A stretch of 64,000 bases of DNA. Origin: Kineothrix alysoides. Lineage in GTDB: Bacteria > Bacillota > Clostridia > Lachnospirales > Lachnospiraceae. The translations under genes and the position numbers were made by a program. This document shows, piece by piece, positions 50,740 through 59,096 of this stretch. Below the pieces are notes generated by a model. The model saw nothing but the letters and a program-made list of their open reading frames with translations, was not told where the DNA came from and did not search any database. Each line of letters starts with the position of its first letter. The first letter of the stretch is position 1. The DNA is taken from the NCBI RefSeq assembly GCF_000732725.1, contig NZ_JPNB01000001.1, positions 62,001 through 126,000 on the forward strand, given 5' to 3'.

Positions 50740-51966
50740 ATGGAAGTGGTAAGGAATATTACGCAGGATACGATATGGGTGGGCGGCGGCGATGTACGTC
50801 TGGCTCTGTTTGAAAACATGTTTCCGCTGGAGAACGGAGTGAGCTACAATTCTTTTCTTATATCCGATGAGAAAACGGCGCTGGTCGATACGGTAGATGA
50901 ATCGGTAGGAAGACAGTTTATTGAAAACATAAAGGCTGCACTGAACGGCCGGACACTTAACTACCTTATCATAAATCATATGGAACCCGATCATTGTGCG
51001 AATATTGATGAAATTTGCCGCTTGTTTCCTGAAGCTCAAATTGTAGGCAATAAGAAAACCTTTCAAATGATAGAACAGTTTTATGATATCGATATAACGG
51101 GACGTACACTCGAGGTTAAGGATGGGGACAGCCTTACACTGGGGGTACATACTCTTCGTTTTATCTTTGCGCCGATGGTTCACTGGCCGGAGGTCATGTT
51201 TACCTATGACGCTTATGACAAGATACTTTTTTCGGCGGATGCGTTCGGTACTTTCGGCGGATATACAGGAAATCTGTTCAGCGATGAAACCGATTACGAG
51301 GAACTGTATTTAAACGAAGCGAGAAGATATTATGCGAACATTGTCGGTAAGTACGGCGTACAAGTACAAGCTGCGATGAAGAAAACGGCAGATTTGGATA
51401 TTCAAATGATCTGTCCTCTGCACGGTCCGGTACTGCGCGGGGCACAGATGAGCGAACTGCTGGACAAATATGCTGTCTGGAGTTCCTATCAGCCGGAGGA
51501 AAGAGGCGTATTACTGGTGTATGCATCCATGTATGGCAATACGGAAAATGCGGTAAGACTATTGGCAAATTTTCTTGCGGGGAACGGTGTTAAAAACATA
51601 AGGATTTACGATGTGTCCAAGACACATTTTTCTACGATTGTGGCGGATGCGTTCCGTTTCAGCCATCTGGTATTCGCATCTCCCACCTATAACCTGAAGC
51701 TTTACGGGGCTATGGAAAATGTGATTAAAGATTTGGCAGCCTTAAATCTGCAAAACAGAGATGTCAGCGTCTTGGGCAACGGTTCATGGGCGCCGGCAGC
51801 AGGCAAAGCCATGGCGTGTATGCTGTCTGAAATGAAGGACATGCGCCTTATCGGTGATGTCTTCGAAATAAAATCAGCGCTGAAAAAAGAGCAGTATTCT
51901 GCGCTGGAGGACTTGGCAGAATCAATTTCATCATCAGTTTTATCTGTGGATAGGGAACCGGCATAA
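50740..51966 (+). CDS. fprA: FprA-family flavodiiron protein
   Basis: 408 residues. The metallo-beta-lactamase domain (1-~245) has the diiron ligands in NHMEPDHCANID, PMVHWPEVMFTY, FSADAFGTFGG and CPLHGPVLRG. The flavodoxin domain (about 252-400) has LVYASMYGNTENAVRLLA and ASPTYNLKLYGAMENV for FMN. It reduces O2 to water (or NO to N2O), protecting the anaerobe. It starts 19 bases after sufU, so it is probably cotranscribed with suf, linking Fe-S repair to oxygen removal. Confidence 0.94.
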   Translation: MEVVRNITQDTIWVGGGDVRLALFENMFPLENGVSYNSFLISDEKTALVDTVDESVGRQFIENIKAALNGRTLNYLIINHMEPDHCANIDEICRLFPEAQIVGNKKTFQMIEQFYDIDITGRTLEVKDGDSLTLGVHTLRFIFAPMVHWPEVMFTYDAYDKILFSADAFGTFGGYTGNLFSDETDYEELYLNEARRYYANIVGKYGVQVQAAMKKTADLDIQMICPLHGPVLRGAQMSELLDKYAVWSSYQPEERGVLLVYASMYGNTENAVRLLANFLAGNGVKNIRIYDVSKTHFSTIVADAFRFSHLVFASPTYNLKLYGAMENVIKDLAALNLQNRDVSVLGNGSWAPAAGKAMACMLSEMKDMRLIGDVFEIKSALKKEQYSALEDLAESISSSVLSVDREPA

Positions 51967-51969
51967 GCG

Positions 51970-52118
51970 GTAACTTAGTTACTGTTCACACAGTAGCTTA
52001 ACACTTGCTGTTAAGCTACGTAAGAATATGATGCAAGAGATGATTTCTGCATCGCGGAGCGAATTTAAATGCAGAAATCATGCGTTACTTAGAGCGGAGT
52101 GAACAGTAACGTAACTTA
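51970..52118. repeat. 8-bp direct repeats flanking the MITE-like element
   Basis: GTAACTTA occurs at 51970-51977 and 52111-52118, exactly abutting both ends of the element at 51978-52110, as expected for a target-site duplication. Confidence 0.65.
51978..52110. mobile_element. MITE-like element with perfect terminal inverted repeats
   Basis: A 133-bp element ends in GTTACTGTTCAC (51978-51989) and GTGAACAGTAAC (52099-52110), perfect 12-bp inverted repeats. Inside are GTAGCTTAACA/TGTTAAGCTAC (51993-52003/52009-52019) and ATGATTTCTGCAT/ATGCAGAAATCAT (52040-52052/52069-52081). It has no coding capacity and lies between fprA and the sodA promoter. It may also end transcription from the suf-fprA unit by folding. 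Confidence 0.65.
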
Positions 52119-52149
52119 TATCCATACGGCAATTAAATATTTTTTAGTA

Positions 52150-52178
52150 TTGATATATAAGAGGTTTTTTGATATAAT
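52150..52178 (+). promoter_or_regulatory. Promoter of sodA
   Basis: TTGATA (52150-52155), 17-nt spacer, consensus TATAAT (52173-52178). Confidence 0.75.
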
Positions 52179-52180
52179 GT

Positions 52181-52198
52181 AGTTAGTTATAACTAACT
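52181..52198. promoter_or_regulatory. Palindromic operator at the sodA transcription start
   Basis: AGTTAGTTATAACTAACT is a perfect 18-bp palindrome starting two bases after the -10, covering the expected +1. A repressor bound there would block transcription. The regulator is unknown. Confidence 0.6.
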
Positions 52199-52244
52199 TG
52201 AAAATTATTAATTATTAGTATGTAAATGATAAAGGAGGTTGCTT

Positions 52245-52865
52245 ATGTATAAACAATACCAATTAACTTATGATTTTAACTCTCTGGAACCCTATATTGA
52301 TGCGCTGACCATGGAAACGCACTATTCCAAACACCATGCAGCATATACGAAAAATCTCAATGATGCTGTTGAAAAAGCAGGCATTGAAAACAAAAGCATA
52401 GAAACACTGCTTGCTTCTCTGGGGAAGATTGGCGATGATAAGCTGCGTACTGCAATCCGTAATAATGGCGGCGGCTTTTATAACCATAATCTTTATTTTT
52501 CGACGATGAGCCCTAACGGGGGAGGAGAACCTGAAGGCGATTTAGCCAAAGCAATAGCTGACAGTTTTGAGAATTTCTCTTTATTCAAAGAAAAACTGAC
52601 CGCTCTTGCATTAGGTCAATTCGGCTCCGGATGGGCATGGTTATCTGCAGGGCCGAATGGTGAGCTGAAACTTTCCGCCAGCCCGAACCAGGATAATCCG
52701 ATAATCGAAGGCAGCAGTTATATTCCTATTTTGGGAATTGATGTCTGGGAGCATGCTTATTACTTGAAATATAAGAATATAAGAGCCGATTATGTAAAAG
52801 AGTATTTTAATGTTATTGATTGGAAGAGTGTGGCAGAATATTATAAACGTGCAAGAGATATTTAG
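52245..52865 (+). CDS. sodA: Superoxide dismutase, Fe/Mn family
   Basis: 206 residues from the ATG at 52245 (AAAGGAGG at 52231-52238); a TTG two codons before is in the spacer. The metal ligands are in ETHYSKHHAAYTKNL (His), GGGFYNHNLYF (His) and GIDVWEHAYYLKYKN (Asp, His). QFGSGWAWL is also conserved. It dismutates superoxide to O2 and H2O2 in the cytoplasm. Fe and Mn use cannot be separated from sequence alone. It has its own promoter and operator. Confidence 0.94.
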   Translation: MYKQYQLTYDFNSLEPYIDALTMETHYSKHHAAYTKNLNDAVEKAGIENKSIETLLASLGKIGDDKLRTAIRNNGGGFYNHNLYFSTMSPNGGGEPEGDLAKAIADSFENFSLFKEKLTALALGQFGSGWAWLSAGPNGELKLSASPNQDNPIIEGSSYIPILGIDVWEHAYYLKYKNIRADYVKEYFNVIDWKSVAEYYKRARDI

Positions 52866-52906
52866 AACAGTTTGTGTAAAACATTAAAACCGAAGGAGGT
52901 ACAAAT

Positions 52907-53347
52907 ATGTCGAATAAATTATATGAAAAAATGAATTTGTATCTGGCTAATCAGGAAGTAAATTATTTAAAGCTTTTAAATTTACATTGGTATGTAAAAG
53001 GACGTAGTTTCTTTACACTTCATTCGAGGCTGGAAGAGCTTTATGGTCATACAGCATCTGTTATAGACAGTGTTGCTGAACGATTGCTCGCCTTAGGAGA
53101 ATCGCCTGTTGCAAACATGCAATCGGCACTGAATGCAGCGACTATTAAAGAGCGCAGCGATACTCCTATTTCATCGGATGAGACAGTTGAACTCTTAATT
53201 ACAGATATCCGGTATTGGATTAACGATACACAGGAAATTGTAAGGCTGGCAGAGGAAGCCGGCGATGGTGTTACGGCAGACCAATTTAATGATTATTTGG
53301 GCGAATACCAAAAGTTATTGTGGATGCTGGAATCCTATGTTTCATAA
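52907..53347 (+). CDS. dps: Dps-like ferritin (DNA-binding protein from starved cells)
   Basis: 146 residues forming a four-helix bundle. The inter-subunit ferroxidase site of Dps is seen in LNLHWYVKGRSFFTLHSRLEELYG (His) and ASVIDSVAERLLALGESP (Asp/Glu). It stores iron as ferric mineral using H2O2, which limits Fenton damage, and so fits with sodA directly upstream (41 bases). It lacks a long basic N-terminal tail, so DNA binding is uncertain. Confidence 0.9.
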   Translation: MSNKLYEKMNLYLANQEVNYLKLLNLHWYVKGRSFFTLHSRLEELYGHTASVIDSVAERLLALGESPVANMQSALNAATIKERSDTPISSDETVELLITDIRYWINDTQEIVRLAEEAGDGVTADQFNDYLGEYQKLLWMLESYVS

Positions 53348-53366
53348 GCAAATAGTTGAAGACCTG

Positions 53367-53390
53367 ATGCCCCGGTACATGCCGGGGCAT
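53367..53390 (+). terminator. Terminator after sodA-dps
   Basis: ATGCCCCGG / CCGGGGCAT, a perfect 9-bp GC-rich stem with a TACATG loop, followed by a weak T-rich stretch. Confidence 0.65.
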
Positions 53391-53444
53391 TAAGTTCGTG
53401 TTGTATTATTTGGAAATTATTTTAGAAAAAGTTCATATTTTTTA

Positions 53445-53473
53445 TTGCCTTATTTTGTGTAATATGCTACAAT
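53445..53473 (+). promoter_or_regulatory. Promoter of the ACT-hom unit
   Basis: TTGCCT (53445-53450), 17-nt spacer, TACAAT (53468-53473). Confidence 0.65.
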
Positions 53474-53493
53474 ATCCCTCGTCGACACACAAG

Positions 53494-53543
53494 TGTCCGC
53501 GAGATAAAAACACTCAAATACAAGTGTATTCATTAGGCGGACA
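53494..53543 (+). promoter_or_regulatory. Structured leader before the ACT-domain gene
   Basis: TGTCCGC (53494-53500) pairs with GCGGACA (53537-53543), enclosing ACACT/AGTGT. It begins about 20 nt after the expected start of transcription. No T-run follows, so it is not a terminator. A regulatory role in threonine or aspartate-family control is possible. Confidence 0.4.
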
Positions 53544-53576
53544 TAAAATTGGAAACGAAGGATGAAAGGTGTTTGT

Positions 53577-54020
53577 ATGGATACGGCAAATGGGTATTTT
53601 GTTGTTAAAAAGAAGGCAATCCCGGAAGTGCTTCTGAAAGTGGTAGAAGCGAAACGCCTTTTGGAGACCGGAAAGGTACAGAGCGTGCATGAGGCCACGG
53701 AGCAGGTTGGTATCAGCAGAAGTTCCTTCTATAAATATAAGGACGATATCTTTCAGTTCCACGACAACGCGCAGGGAACGACGATTACGCTTACGTTTCA
53801 GATGGATGATGAACCGGGACTGTTATCGGATGTGCTGAAGGTAATCGCGGATTTCAAAGCGAATATTCTTACGATTCACCAGAGCATTCCCATCAATGGA
53901 GTAGCGTCTTTAAGCATCAGTGTGCAAGTGCTTCCGACAACCGGCGATGTGTCGGAGATGCTGGAGTCGCTTGAGAAAAAGCAGGGAGTCCATTACGTAA
54001 AAGTATTGGCGAAAGAATAA
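53577..54020 (+). CDS. ACT-domain protein, PheB-type
   Basis: 147 residues from the ATG at 53577 (AAAGGTG before); an ATG at 53562 would add five residues. The N-terminal half (VVKKKAIPEVLLKVVEAKRLLETG, then a helix-turn-helix-like SVHEATEQVGISRSSFYKYKDDIF) is followed by an ACT domain (TTITLTFQMDDEPGLLSDVLKVIADF). ACT domains bind amino acids, so it probably senses threonine or another aspartate-family product and regulates hom, which starts 34 bases downstream. Confidence 0.88.
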   Translation: MDTANGYFVVKKKAIPEVLLKVVEAKRLLETGKVQSVHEATEQVGISRSSFYKYKDDIFQFHDNAQGTTITLTFQMDDEPGLLSDVLKVIADFKANILTIHQSIPINGVASLSISVQVLPTTGDVSEMLESLEKKQGVHYVKVLAKE

Positions 54021-54054
54021 AAGTCCGAAGACAGGACAGAGCGGAGGAGATCAA

Positions 54055-55260
54055 ATGATAAATGTAGCAGTTTTAGGATATGGCACGGTAGGCAGCGGAG
54101 TCGTAGAGGTAATTGGTAAAAATAAAGAGGAGATAAGTAAGAAAGCGGGGGAAGAGCTGGGTATCAAGTACATTCTCGACCTTAGGGAGTTTCCCGGTGA
54201 CCCTTATGAAGATAAAGTTGTACACGATGTGGATGTTATCTTGACCGATCCGGACGTTAGCATTATTTGCGAGACGATGGGCGGTATAGAGCCTGCGTAT
54301 ACTTTTTCCAAGAGGGCGCTTATGAGCGGTAAGAGCGTATGTACTTCCAACAAGGAACTGGTAGCCAGCCACGGGCCGGAATTGATTCGTCTGGCGAAAG
54401 AAAATAACTGCAACTATCTCTTCGAAGCCAGCGTAGGCGGCGGTATTCCGATTATCCGTCCCATGAACTATTCCCTTACGGCTGAGAAGATCGATGCCAT
54501 TACCGGTATTTTAAATGGCACGACCAACTATATCCTCTCCAAGATGGCGGCAGAGGGAGCTGATTTCGAAGATGTGCTGAAGGAAGCGCAGGAAAAGGGA
54601 TATGCGGAGCGCAACCCTGAAGCGGACGTGGAAGGCTATGACGCATGCCGCAAGATTGCAATTTTATCTTCCTTGATGACCGGGAAAAATGTAAGATATG
54701 AAGATATATATACAGAGGGAATTACGAAAATAACAGCGACAGATTTCGTATATGCCAAAGCCATGGGACGTTCCATTAAGCTATTGGCCCTCAGCAGGGA
54801 AAACGGCGGTGATTTTTATGCGATGGTGGCACCTTTTATGATTCCTGTAAGCCATCCCCTTTACAGCGTGAACGACGTGTTCAATGCGGTGTTCGTTCAT
54901 GGCAATATGCTCGGGGATTCCATGTATTACGGACGCGGTGCAGGTAAGCTTCCCACAGCCAGCGCGGTGGTATCCGACGTGGTGGATTGTGCACGCCATG
55001 CGGGCAAGACCATTATGTGCTTCTGGGATACGGAGAATGTGAAACTTACCGATGTAGCACAGGTGAAGCATAAATTCTTCGTCCGTACAAAGGCGGAGCT
55101 TGAGAAGAAGGCCCTGGAGGTGTTTGGTTCCGTTGGAGTAATAGAAGCGGATGTAGCAGGGGAGTTCGCGTTTGTAACAGACGAAATGACGGAGAAGGAA
55201 TTTGCGGGGAAAGCGGAAGAATTAGGTTGTGTGCTTAACAGAATCCGCATAGAGAGCTAA
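54055..55260 (+). CDS. hom: Homoserine dehydrogenase
   Basis: 401 residues. The NAD(P) loop is VAVLGYGTVGSGVVEVI; then TSNKELVASHGPEL, FEASVGGGIPIIRPM, GILNGTTNYILSKM and RNPEADVEGYDACRK are present. An ACT domain would be expected at about 330-400, where FFVRTKAELEKKALEVFG fits, giving threonine feedback. It reduces aspartate semialdehyde to homoserine, on the way to threonine and methionine. Confidence 0.95.
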   Translation: MINVAVLGYGTVGSGVVEVIGKNKEEISKKAGEELGIKYILDLREFPGDPYEDKVVHDVDVILTDPDVSIICETMGGIEPAYTFSKRALMSGKSVCTSNKELVASHGPELIRLAKENNCNYLFEASVGGGIPIIRPMNYSLTAEKIDAITGILNGTTNYILSKMAAEGADFEDVLKEAQEKGYAERNPEADVEGYDACRKIAILSSLMTGKNVRYEDIYTEGITKITATDFVYAKAMGRSIKLLALSRENGGDFYAMVAPFMIPVSHPLYSVNDVFNAVFVHGNMLGDSMYYGRGAGKLPTASAVVSDVVDCARHAGKTIMCFWDTENVKLTDVAQVKHKFFVRTKAELEKKALEVFGSVGVIEADVAGEFAFVTDEMTEKEFAGKAEELGCVLNRIRIES

Positions 55261-55307
55261 TAAGCACATTGCTTGCCGGAATACGTAAAAGAAAAGAGGA
55301 TTCAGAA

Positions 55308-56510
55308 ATGAAATATATTATCGTTCTGGGAGACGGTATGGCGGATGAGCCGATAGAGTCTTTAGGGAATAAGACTCCGTTGGCTTATGCCGATACACCT
55401 GTTATGGACAGGCTCAGTAAGAAATCGGAAATTGGAATGGTACACACGATACCGGAGGGAATGAGCCCCGGCTCGGACACGGCGAATCTATCAGTACTTG
55501 GCTATGACCCTAAGGTTTATTATTCGGGAAGGTCGCCGTTAGAGGCTTTAAGTATCGGCGTTCCCATGAAGGATACAGACATCGCTCTCAGATGTAATAT
55601 CGTAACGATATCGGAAGAAGACATTCCCTTTGAGGAAAGAACGATCATAGATCATAGCTCCGGCGAAATCAGCACGGAGGACTGTGCGGTTCTGCTGGAG
55701 GCCGTAAGGAAGGAACTGGAGACGGATATTTACAAATTCTATGTAGGGACGAGCTACAGGCACTGCCTGATTTGGGACAAAGGGACAGTGGTGGAATTGA
55801 CGCCTCCCCACGATGTACTTACCCAGGTCATCGGCAAGTATCTTCCGGAGGATGCGGTTCTGCGCGAGATGATGGAGAAGAGTTACCATATTCTGGCAAA
55901 CCATCCCATCAATGTAGAAAGAAAAAAGAAGGGGCTAAATCCGGCCAATTGCTGTTGGTTCTGGGGAGCAGGGACGAAGCCTATGCTCAGCTCCTTCGAG
56001 GAGAAGACAGGGAAAAAAGGAATGATGGTATCAGCCGTGGATTTGCTTAAGGGAATTGCGGTGGGCGCAGGAATGGGAGTCAGCATCGTAGAAGGCGCCA
56101 ATGGCGGCTTACATACGAATTATGAGGGAAAGACGCAAGCTGCCCTGAAAGCCATTCTTGAGGACGGATATGACTTCGTCTATATCCATATTGAAGCGCC
56201 TGATGAAATGGGCCATCAGGGAAGCACAGAGCGCAAGGTGTTGGCAATCGAATATCTGGATGAGAAAGTGCTTAAGCCCCTGACGGACAAACTGGATGAA
56301 GAAGGAACCGACTACCGCCTTATGGTGCTGCCGGATCATCCCACTCCGGTCCGCATAAGAACGCATACGTCGGACAGTGTGCCTTATCTGCTCTATGACA
56401 GCAGCAGACCCCTTAAGTCGAACCGGAGGTATAATGAAGAGGAAGCGAAGGCCGGCGGCATCAATATTGCGCAAGGGCATGAACTGATAAATCATCTCTT
56501 TGAGCAATAA
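55308..56510 (+). CDS. Cofactor-independent phosphoglycerate mutase-like; possible homoserine kinase
   Basis: 400 residues from the ATG at 55308 (AAAGAGGA before). Metal-binding pattern of the archaeal-type PGM (ApgM) family: YIIVLGDGMADEPIESLG, MSPGSDTANLSVLGYDP, and the C-terminal VYIHIEAPDEMGHQG and LPDHPTPVRIRTHTSDSVPY. Proteins of this family encoded between hom and aspartate kinase have been proposed to act as homoserine kinase in bacteria that lack ThrB. No thrB is seen in this window, which fits. Its real function, PGM or homoserine kinase, is not settled by sequence alone. Confidence 0.82.
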   Translation: MKYIIVLGDGMADEPIESLGNKTPLAYADTPVMDRLSKKSEIGMVHTIPEGMSPGSDTANLSVLGYDPKVYYSGRSPLEALSIGVPMKDTDIALRCNIVTISEEDIPFEERTIIDHSSGEISTEDCAVLLEAVRKELETDIYKFYVGTSYRHCLIWDKGTVVELTPPHDVLTQVIGKYLPEDAVLREMMEKSYHILANHPINVERKKKGLNPANCCWFWGAGTKPMLSSFEEKTGKKGMMVSAVDLLKGIAVGAGMGVSIVEGANGGLHTNYEGKTQAALKAILEDGYDFVYIHIEAPDEMGHQGSTERKVLAIEYLDEKVLKPLTDKLDEEGTDYRLMVLPDHPTPVRIRTHTSDSVPYLLYDSSRPLKSNRRYNEEEAKAGGINIAQGHELINHLFEQ

Positions 56511-56676
56511 GAGGGCAAATGGTTAGGATATTATTTATTCGGCATCAGCGTAGACGATGTTCGGCAAATATGGATTTCCATAGAATATATTATCAGGGTA
56601 AATGCACGTAGGTTTATCCTGATATTTATGAGATATGAGATTTATAATAAGCATAAAACGAGGAGAAGAAGAGATT

Positions 56677-57996
56677 ATGACGAAGGTAGTGAAGTTTGGC
56701 GGAAGCTCTTTGGCCAGCGCAGAGCAGTTCATGAAGGTAGGGGATATCATCCGTTCCGATGCGGAGAGAAAGCTTGTGGTGCCGTCAGCACCCGGGAAAC
56801 GCGATTCCAAGGACACCAAGGTAACGGATATGCTCTATGCCTGTTATGCGGCTGCGGAGGCAGGAGAGGATTTCAAGGCTCAGCTGAAAGCGATAAAGGC
56901 GCGATATGAGGAGATTATCAAGGGATTGCATCTGGATTTGTCTTTGGAAGAAGAGTTTAAGGTGATTGAAAAACAGTTCAAGGAAAAAGCAGGTGATAAT
57001 TATGCGGCTTCCAGAGGAGAATATCTGAATGGCATCATCATGGCGGCGTATCTTGGCTATGAATTCGTGGATGCGGCAACGGTAATTTTTTTCAATGATG
57101 ATGGCGAATTTGACACAGAAAAAACCAAAAAAACTTTATCGGAACGCTTAAAGAAAACGGAAAGGGCTGTTATTCCCGGATTCTACGGAGCATATGAGGA
57201 CGGAAGAGTAAAGACATTTTCCAGAGGTGGCTCCGATATTACAGGTTCTATCGTAGCGGGTGCGGTAAAAGCGGATGTATATGAGAACTGGACGGACGTA
57301 TCGGGATTTCTCGTGGCGGACCCCAGAATCATCGACACGCCTCCTGGAATCGATACGATTACTTACAGGGAGCTGAGGGAGCTTTCTTATATGGGGGCTA
57401 CCGTTCTCCATGAAGATGCAATTTTCCCTGTACGAAAGGAAGGTATTCCGATTAATATCCGCAACACGAATTCTCCCCTCGATGAAGGAACCTGGATTGT
57501 GGAAAGCACCTGTCAGAAATCGAAATATGTAATTACGGGTATTGCAGGAAAGAAAGGCTTCTGTGCGGTTAATATCGAGAAAGATATGATGAACTCGGAA
57601 ATTGGCTTCGGAAGGAAGGTTTTGCAATCGTTCGAAGATAATGGAATTTCCTTCGAGCATGTTCCTTCGGGAATCGATACGATGACGGTGTTCGTTCATC
57701 AAGATGAATTCATGGATAAGGAGCAGAAGGTAGTATCTTCGCTTCACAGGCTGGCTGATCCGGATATGGTAGATATCGAATCGGATTTGGCGTTGATTGC
57801 GGTAGTTGGACGGGGAATGAAATCTACGAGAGGAACTGCGGGCAGAATATTCTCGGCACTGGCACATGCGAATGTAAACGTCAGGATGATCGATCAGGGG
57901 TCCAGTGAGCTGAATATTATTATCGGAGTTTCGGATGAGGATTTTGAGAGCGCGATACGGGCGATATATAATATTTTTGTGGAAGTACAGTTATAA
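56677..57996 (+). CDS. Aspartate kinase
   Basis: 439 residues from the ATG at 56677 (GAGGAGAAGAAG before). VVKFGGSSLASAEQFMKV, the catalytic-region FSRGGSDITGSIVA, TDPR-like VADPRIIDTPPGIDTITYREL and two C-terminal ACT repeats (VEKDMMNSEIGFGRKVLQSFED and VGRGMKSTRGTAGRIFSALAHANVNVRMIDQGSSELNII) are seen. It makes aspartyl phosphate, the first step to lysine, threonine and methionine, and is normally feedback-inhibited through the ACT pair. Confidence 0.95.
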   Translation: MTKVVKFGGSSLASAEQFMKVGDIIRSDAERKLVVPSAPGKRDSKDTKVTDMLYACYAAAEAGEDFKAQLKAIKARYEEIIKGLHLDLSLEEEFKVIEKQFKEKAGDNYAASRGEYLNGIIMAAYLGYEFVDAATVIFFNDDGEFDTEKTKKTLSERLKKTERAVIPGFYGAYEDGRVKTFSRGGSDITGSIVAGAVKADVYENWTDVSGFLVADPRIIDTPPGIDTITYRELRELSYMGATVLHEDAIFPVRKEGIPINIRNTNSPLDEGTWIVESTCQKSKYVITGIAGKKGFCAVNIEKDMMNSEIGFGRKVLQSFEDNGISFEHVPSGIDTMTVFVHQDEFMDKEQKVVSSLHRLADPDMVDIESDLALIAVVGRGMKSTRGTAGRIFSALAHANVNVRMIDQGSSELNIIIGVSDEDFESAIRAIYNIFVEVQL

Positions 57997-58051
57997 AAAA
58001 AGTGTCCGAAGAAATTAGACCTTGCGGTTTGCTTTCCCCGGACACTTTTTT
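57995..58051 (+). terminator. Terminator overlapping the aspartate kinase stop
   Basis: AAAAAAAGTGTCCG / CGGACACTTTTTT stem with a 30-nt loop, ending in a T-run at 58046-58051. The 5' arm includes the last two bases of the stop codon, and the T-run merges into repeat copy 6. Confidence 0.8.
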
Positions 58052-58077
58052 ATGTAATAGGAAAGAGCTCCTATTTG
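58046..58077 (+). repeat. Intergenic hairpin repeat, copy 6 (left stem only)
   Basis: ATGTAATAGG-AAAGAGCT-CCTATT, the left stem of the family, truncated before the ATGCGCAGC core. It starts at the terminator T-run. Confidence 0.6.
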
Positions 58078-58086
58078 TTCTGATAA

Positions 58087-58848
58087 TTACTCTTCCATTA
58101 AATACTGCAGGAAGAGGTGAGCGTTTTCCTTCTTTGCGGAGGTGACGACGAAGCCCAGGACAGGAGGCGTCTCGTCGGTGGTGTAGCATTGATACTGCGC
58201 CAGCTTGGCGGAGTCCTTAAGGTAAATTCCTACAGGCATCGGGTCTGCCATAGCGGAAGGGTCTGAGTGGTCGATAGAGTCGTCGGTGACTACGGGCATC
58301 CCGCTTTCGTCATAGACGAGTTCATCGTCGGAGTCCAGGGTAGCCGCATCGATGTAGAAGAAATCGGGCTCGTACTTTTTATATTCTTCTGCAGTCAATT
58401 CTTCACGCAAATCGAAGAACATCATTCCCTCCGCGAAGTTTGAGAACGGGGTGATGTCGCTGATGAGCACGTCGAGGCCATCGGTTTGGGACATGGCGAT
58501 TATTTTTTGGGAAACTGCAAGATCCATCTGGTCCATGGAAGCGTAGGATAGGATGGAAGCCGTATCGATATAGCAGTCATACGTATTTAAATCGATATTG
58601 GCATATCCGGCGAATTCTGTCTCCAGTATATCCTGGCTGTCACTGCCGTAAGAGTTGAGAAGAATGGCGGAAAAGGCATGGTCTTTTGCAGTTACGGCAT
58701 CATGAATAAAGACGCCGCCCACAATGATTACGGCAAGGGTTACGATTGTGTGAACCTTGTAATAATCCCAGAAATAACTGAGCTTTTCTTTAAAGGTCAT
58801 ATCCTTCGTTTTTTTTTGCTGATCCCGGATTTCTTCATGTATCGACAT
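58087..58848 (-). CDS. Membrane-anchored extracytoplasmic protein, unknown
   Basis: 253 residues. A charged cytoplasmic N-terminus (MSIHEEIRDQQKKTKDM) precedes one membrane segment (about 34-50, VTLAVIIVGGVFI). The outer domain has LDVLISDITPFSNFAEGMMFFDLREELTAEEY, which loosely resembles a receptor (SBP-like) binding lobe, and a C-terminal LGFVVTSAKKENAHLFLQYLME. I do not recognise a function. It has its own promoter at 58920-58948. Confidence 0.6.
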   Translation of the reverse strand: MSIHEEIRDQQKKTKDMTFKEKLSYFWDYYKVHTIVTLAVIIVGGVFIHDAVTAKDHAFSAILLNSYGSDSQDILETEFAGYANIDLNTYDCYIDTASILSYASMDQMDLAVSQKIIAMSQTDGLDVLISDITPFSNFAEGMMFFDLREELTAEEYKKYEPDFFYIDAATLDSDDELVYDESGMPVVTDDSIDHSDPSAMADPMPVGIYLKDSAKLAQYQCYTTDETPPVLGFVVTSAKKENAHLFLQYLMEE

Positions 58849-58919
58849 AGCATACTCCTCGCTTTTTGTATATTATTGGTAATTACTGTTGGTATATTCA
58901 TAAACTTATTACTTTGATA

Positions 58920-58948
58920 ATGATAACGTTTTGGAAAATGAGTGTCAA
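58920..58948 (-). promoter_or_regulatory. Promoter of the minus-strand membrane protein
   Basis: On the minus strand, consensus TTGACA (58948-58943), 17-nt spacer, TATCAT (58925-58920). Confidence 0.65.
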
Positions 58949-59031
58949 TGAGACTATGCCAATAATGTATGAAAAAAGAATAAACAATTTATAAAGGTTA
59001 AAAAAACTGGAAGGTATGCGGTGTATATCCC

Positions 59032-59060
59032 TTGAAACTTTGGGGAATTTGTAATATGAT
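59032..59060 (+). promoter_or_regulatory. Promoter of the DUF6106-like gene
   Basis: TTGAAA (59032-59037), 17-nt spacer, TATGAT (59055-59060). Confidence 0.65.
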
Positions 59061-59096
59061 ATTACGTAATAATAGAAAGAGGATGGTAAAGATAAT

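Noticed and set aside
56511-56676. Possible lysine riboswitch before aspartate kinase
   Set aside because: Only one short imperfect stem (near 56600-56635) is present and none of the conserved lysine-riboswitch core can be seen in the 166-base gap.
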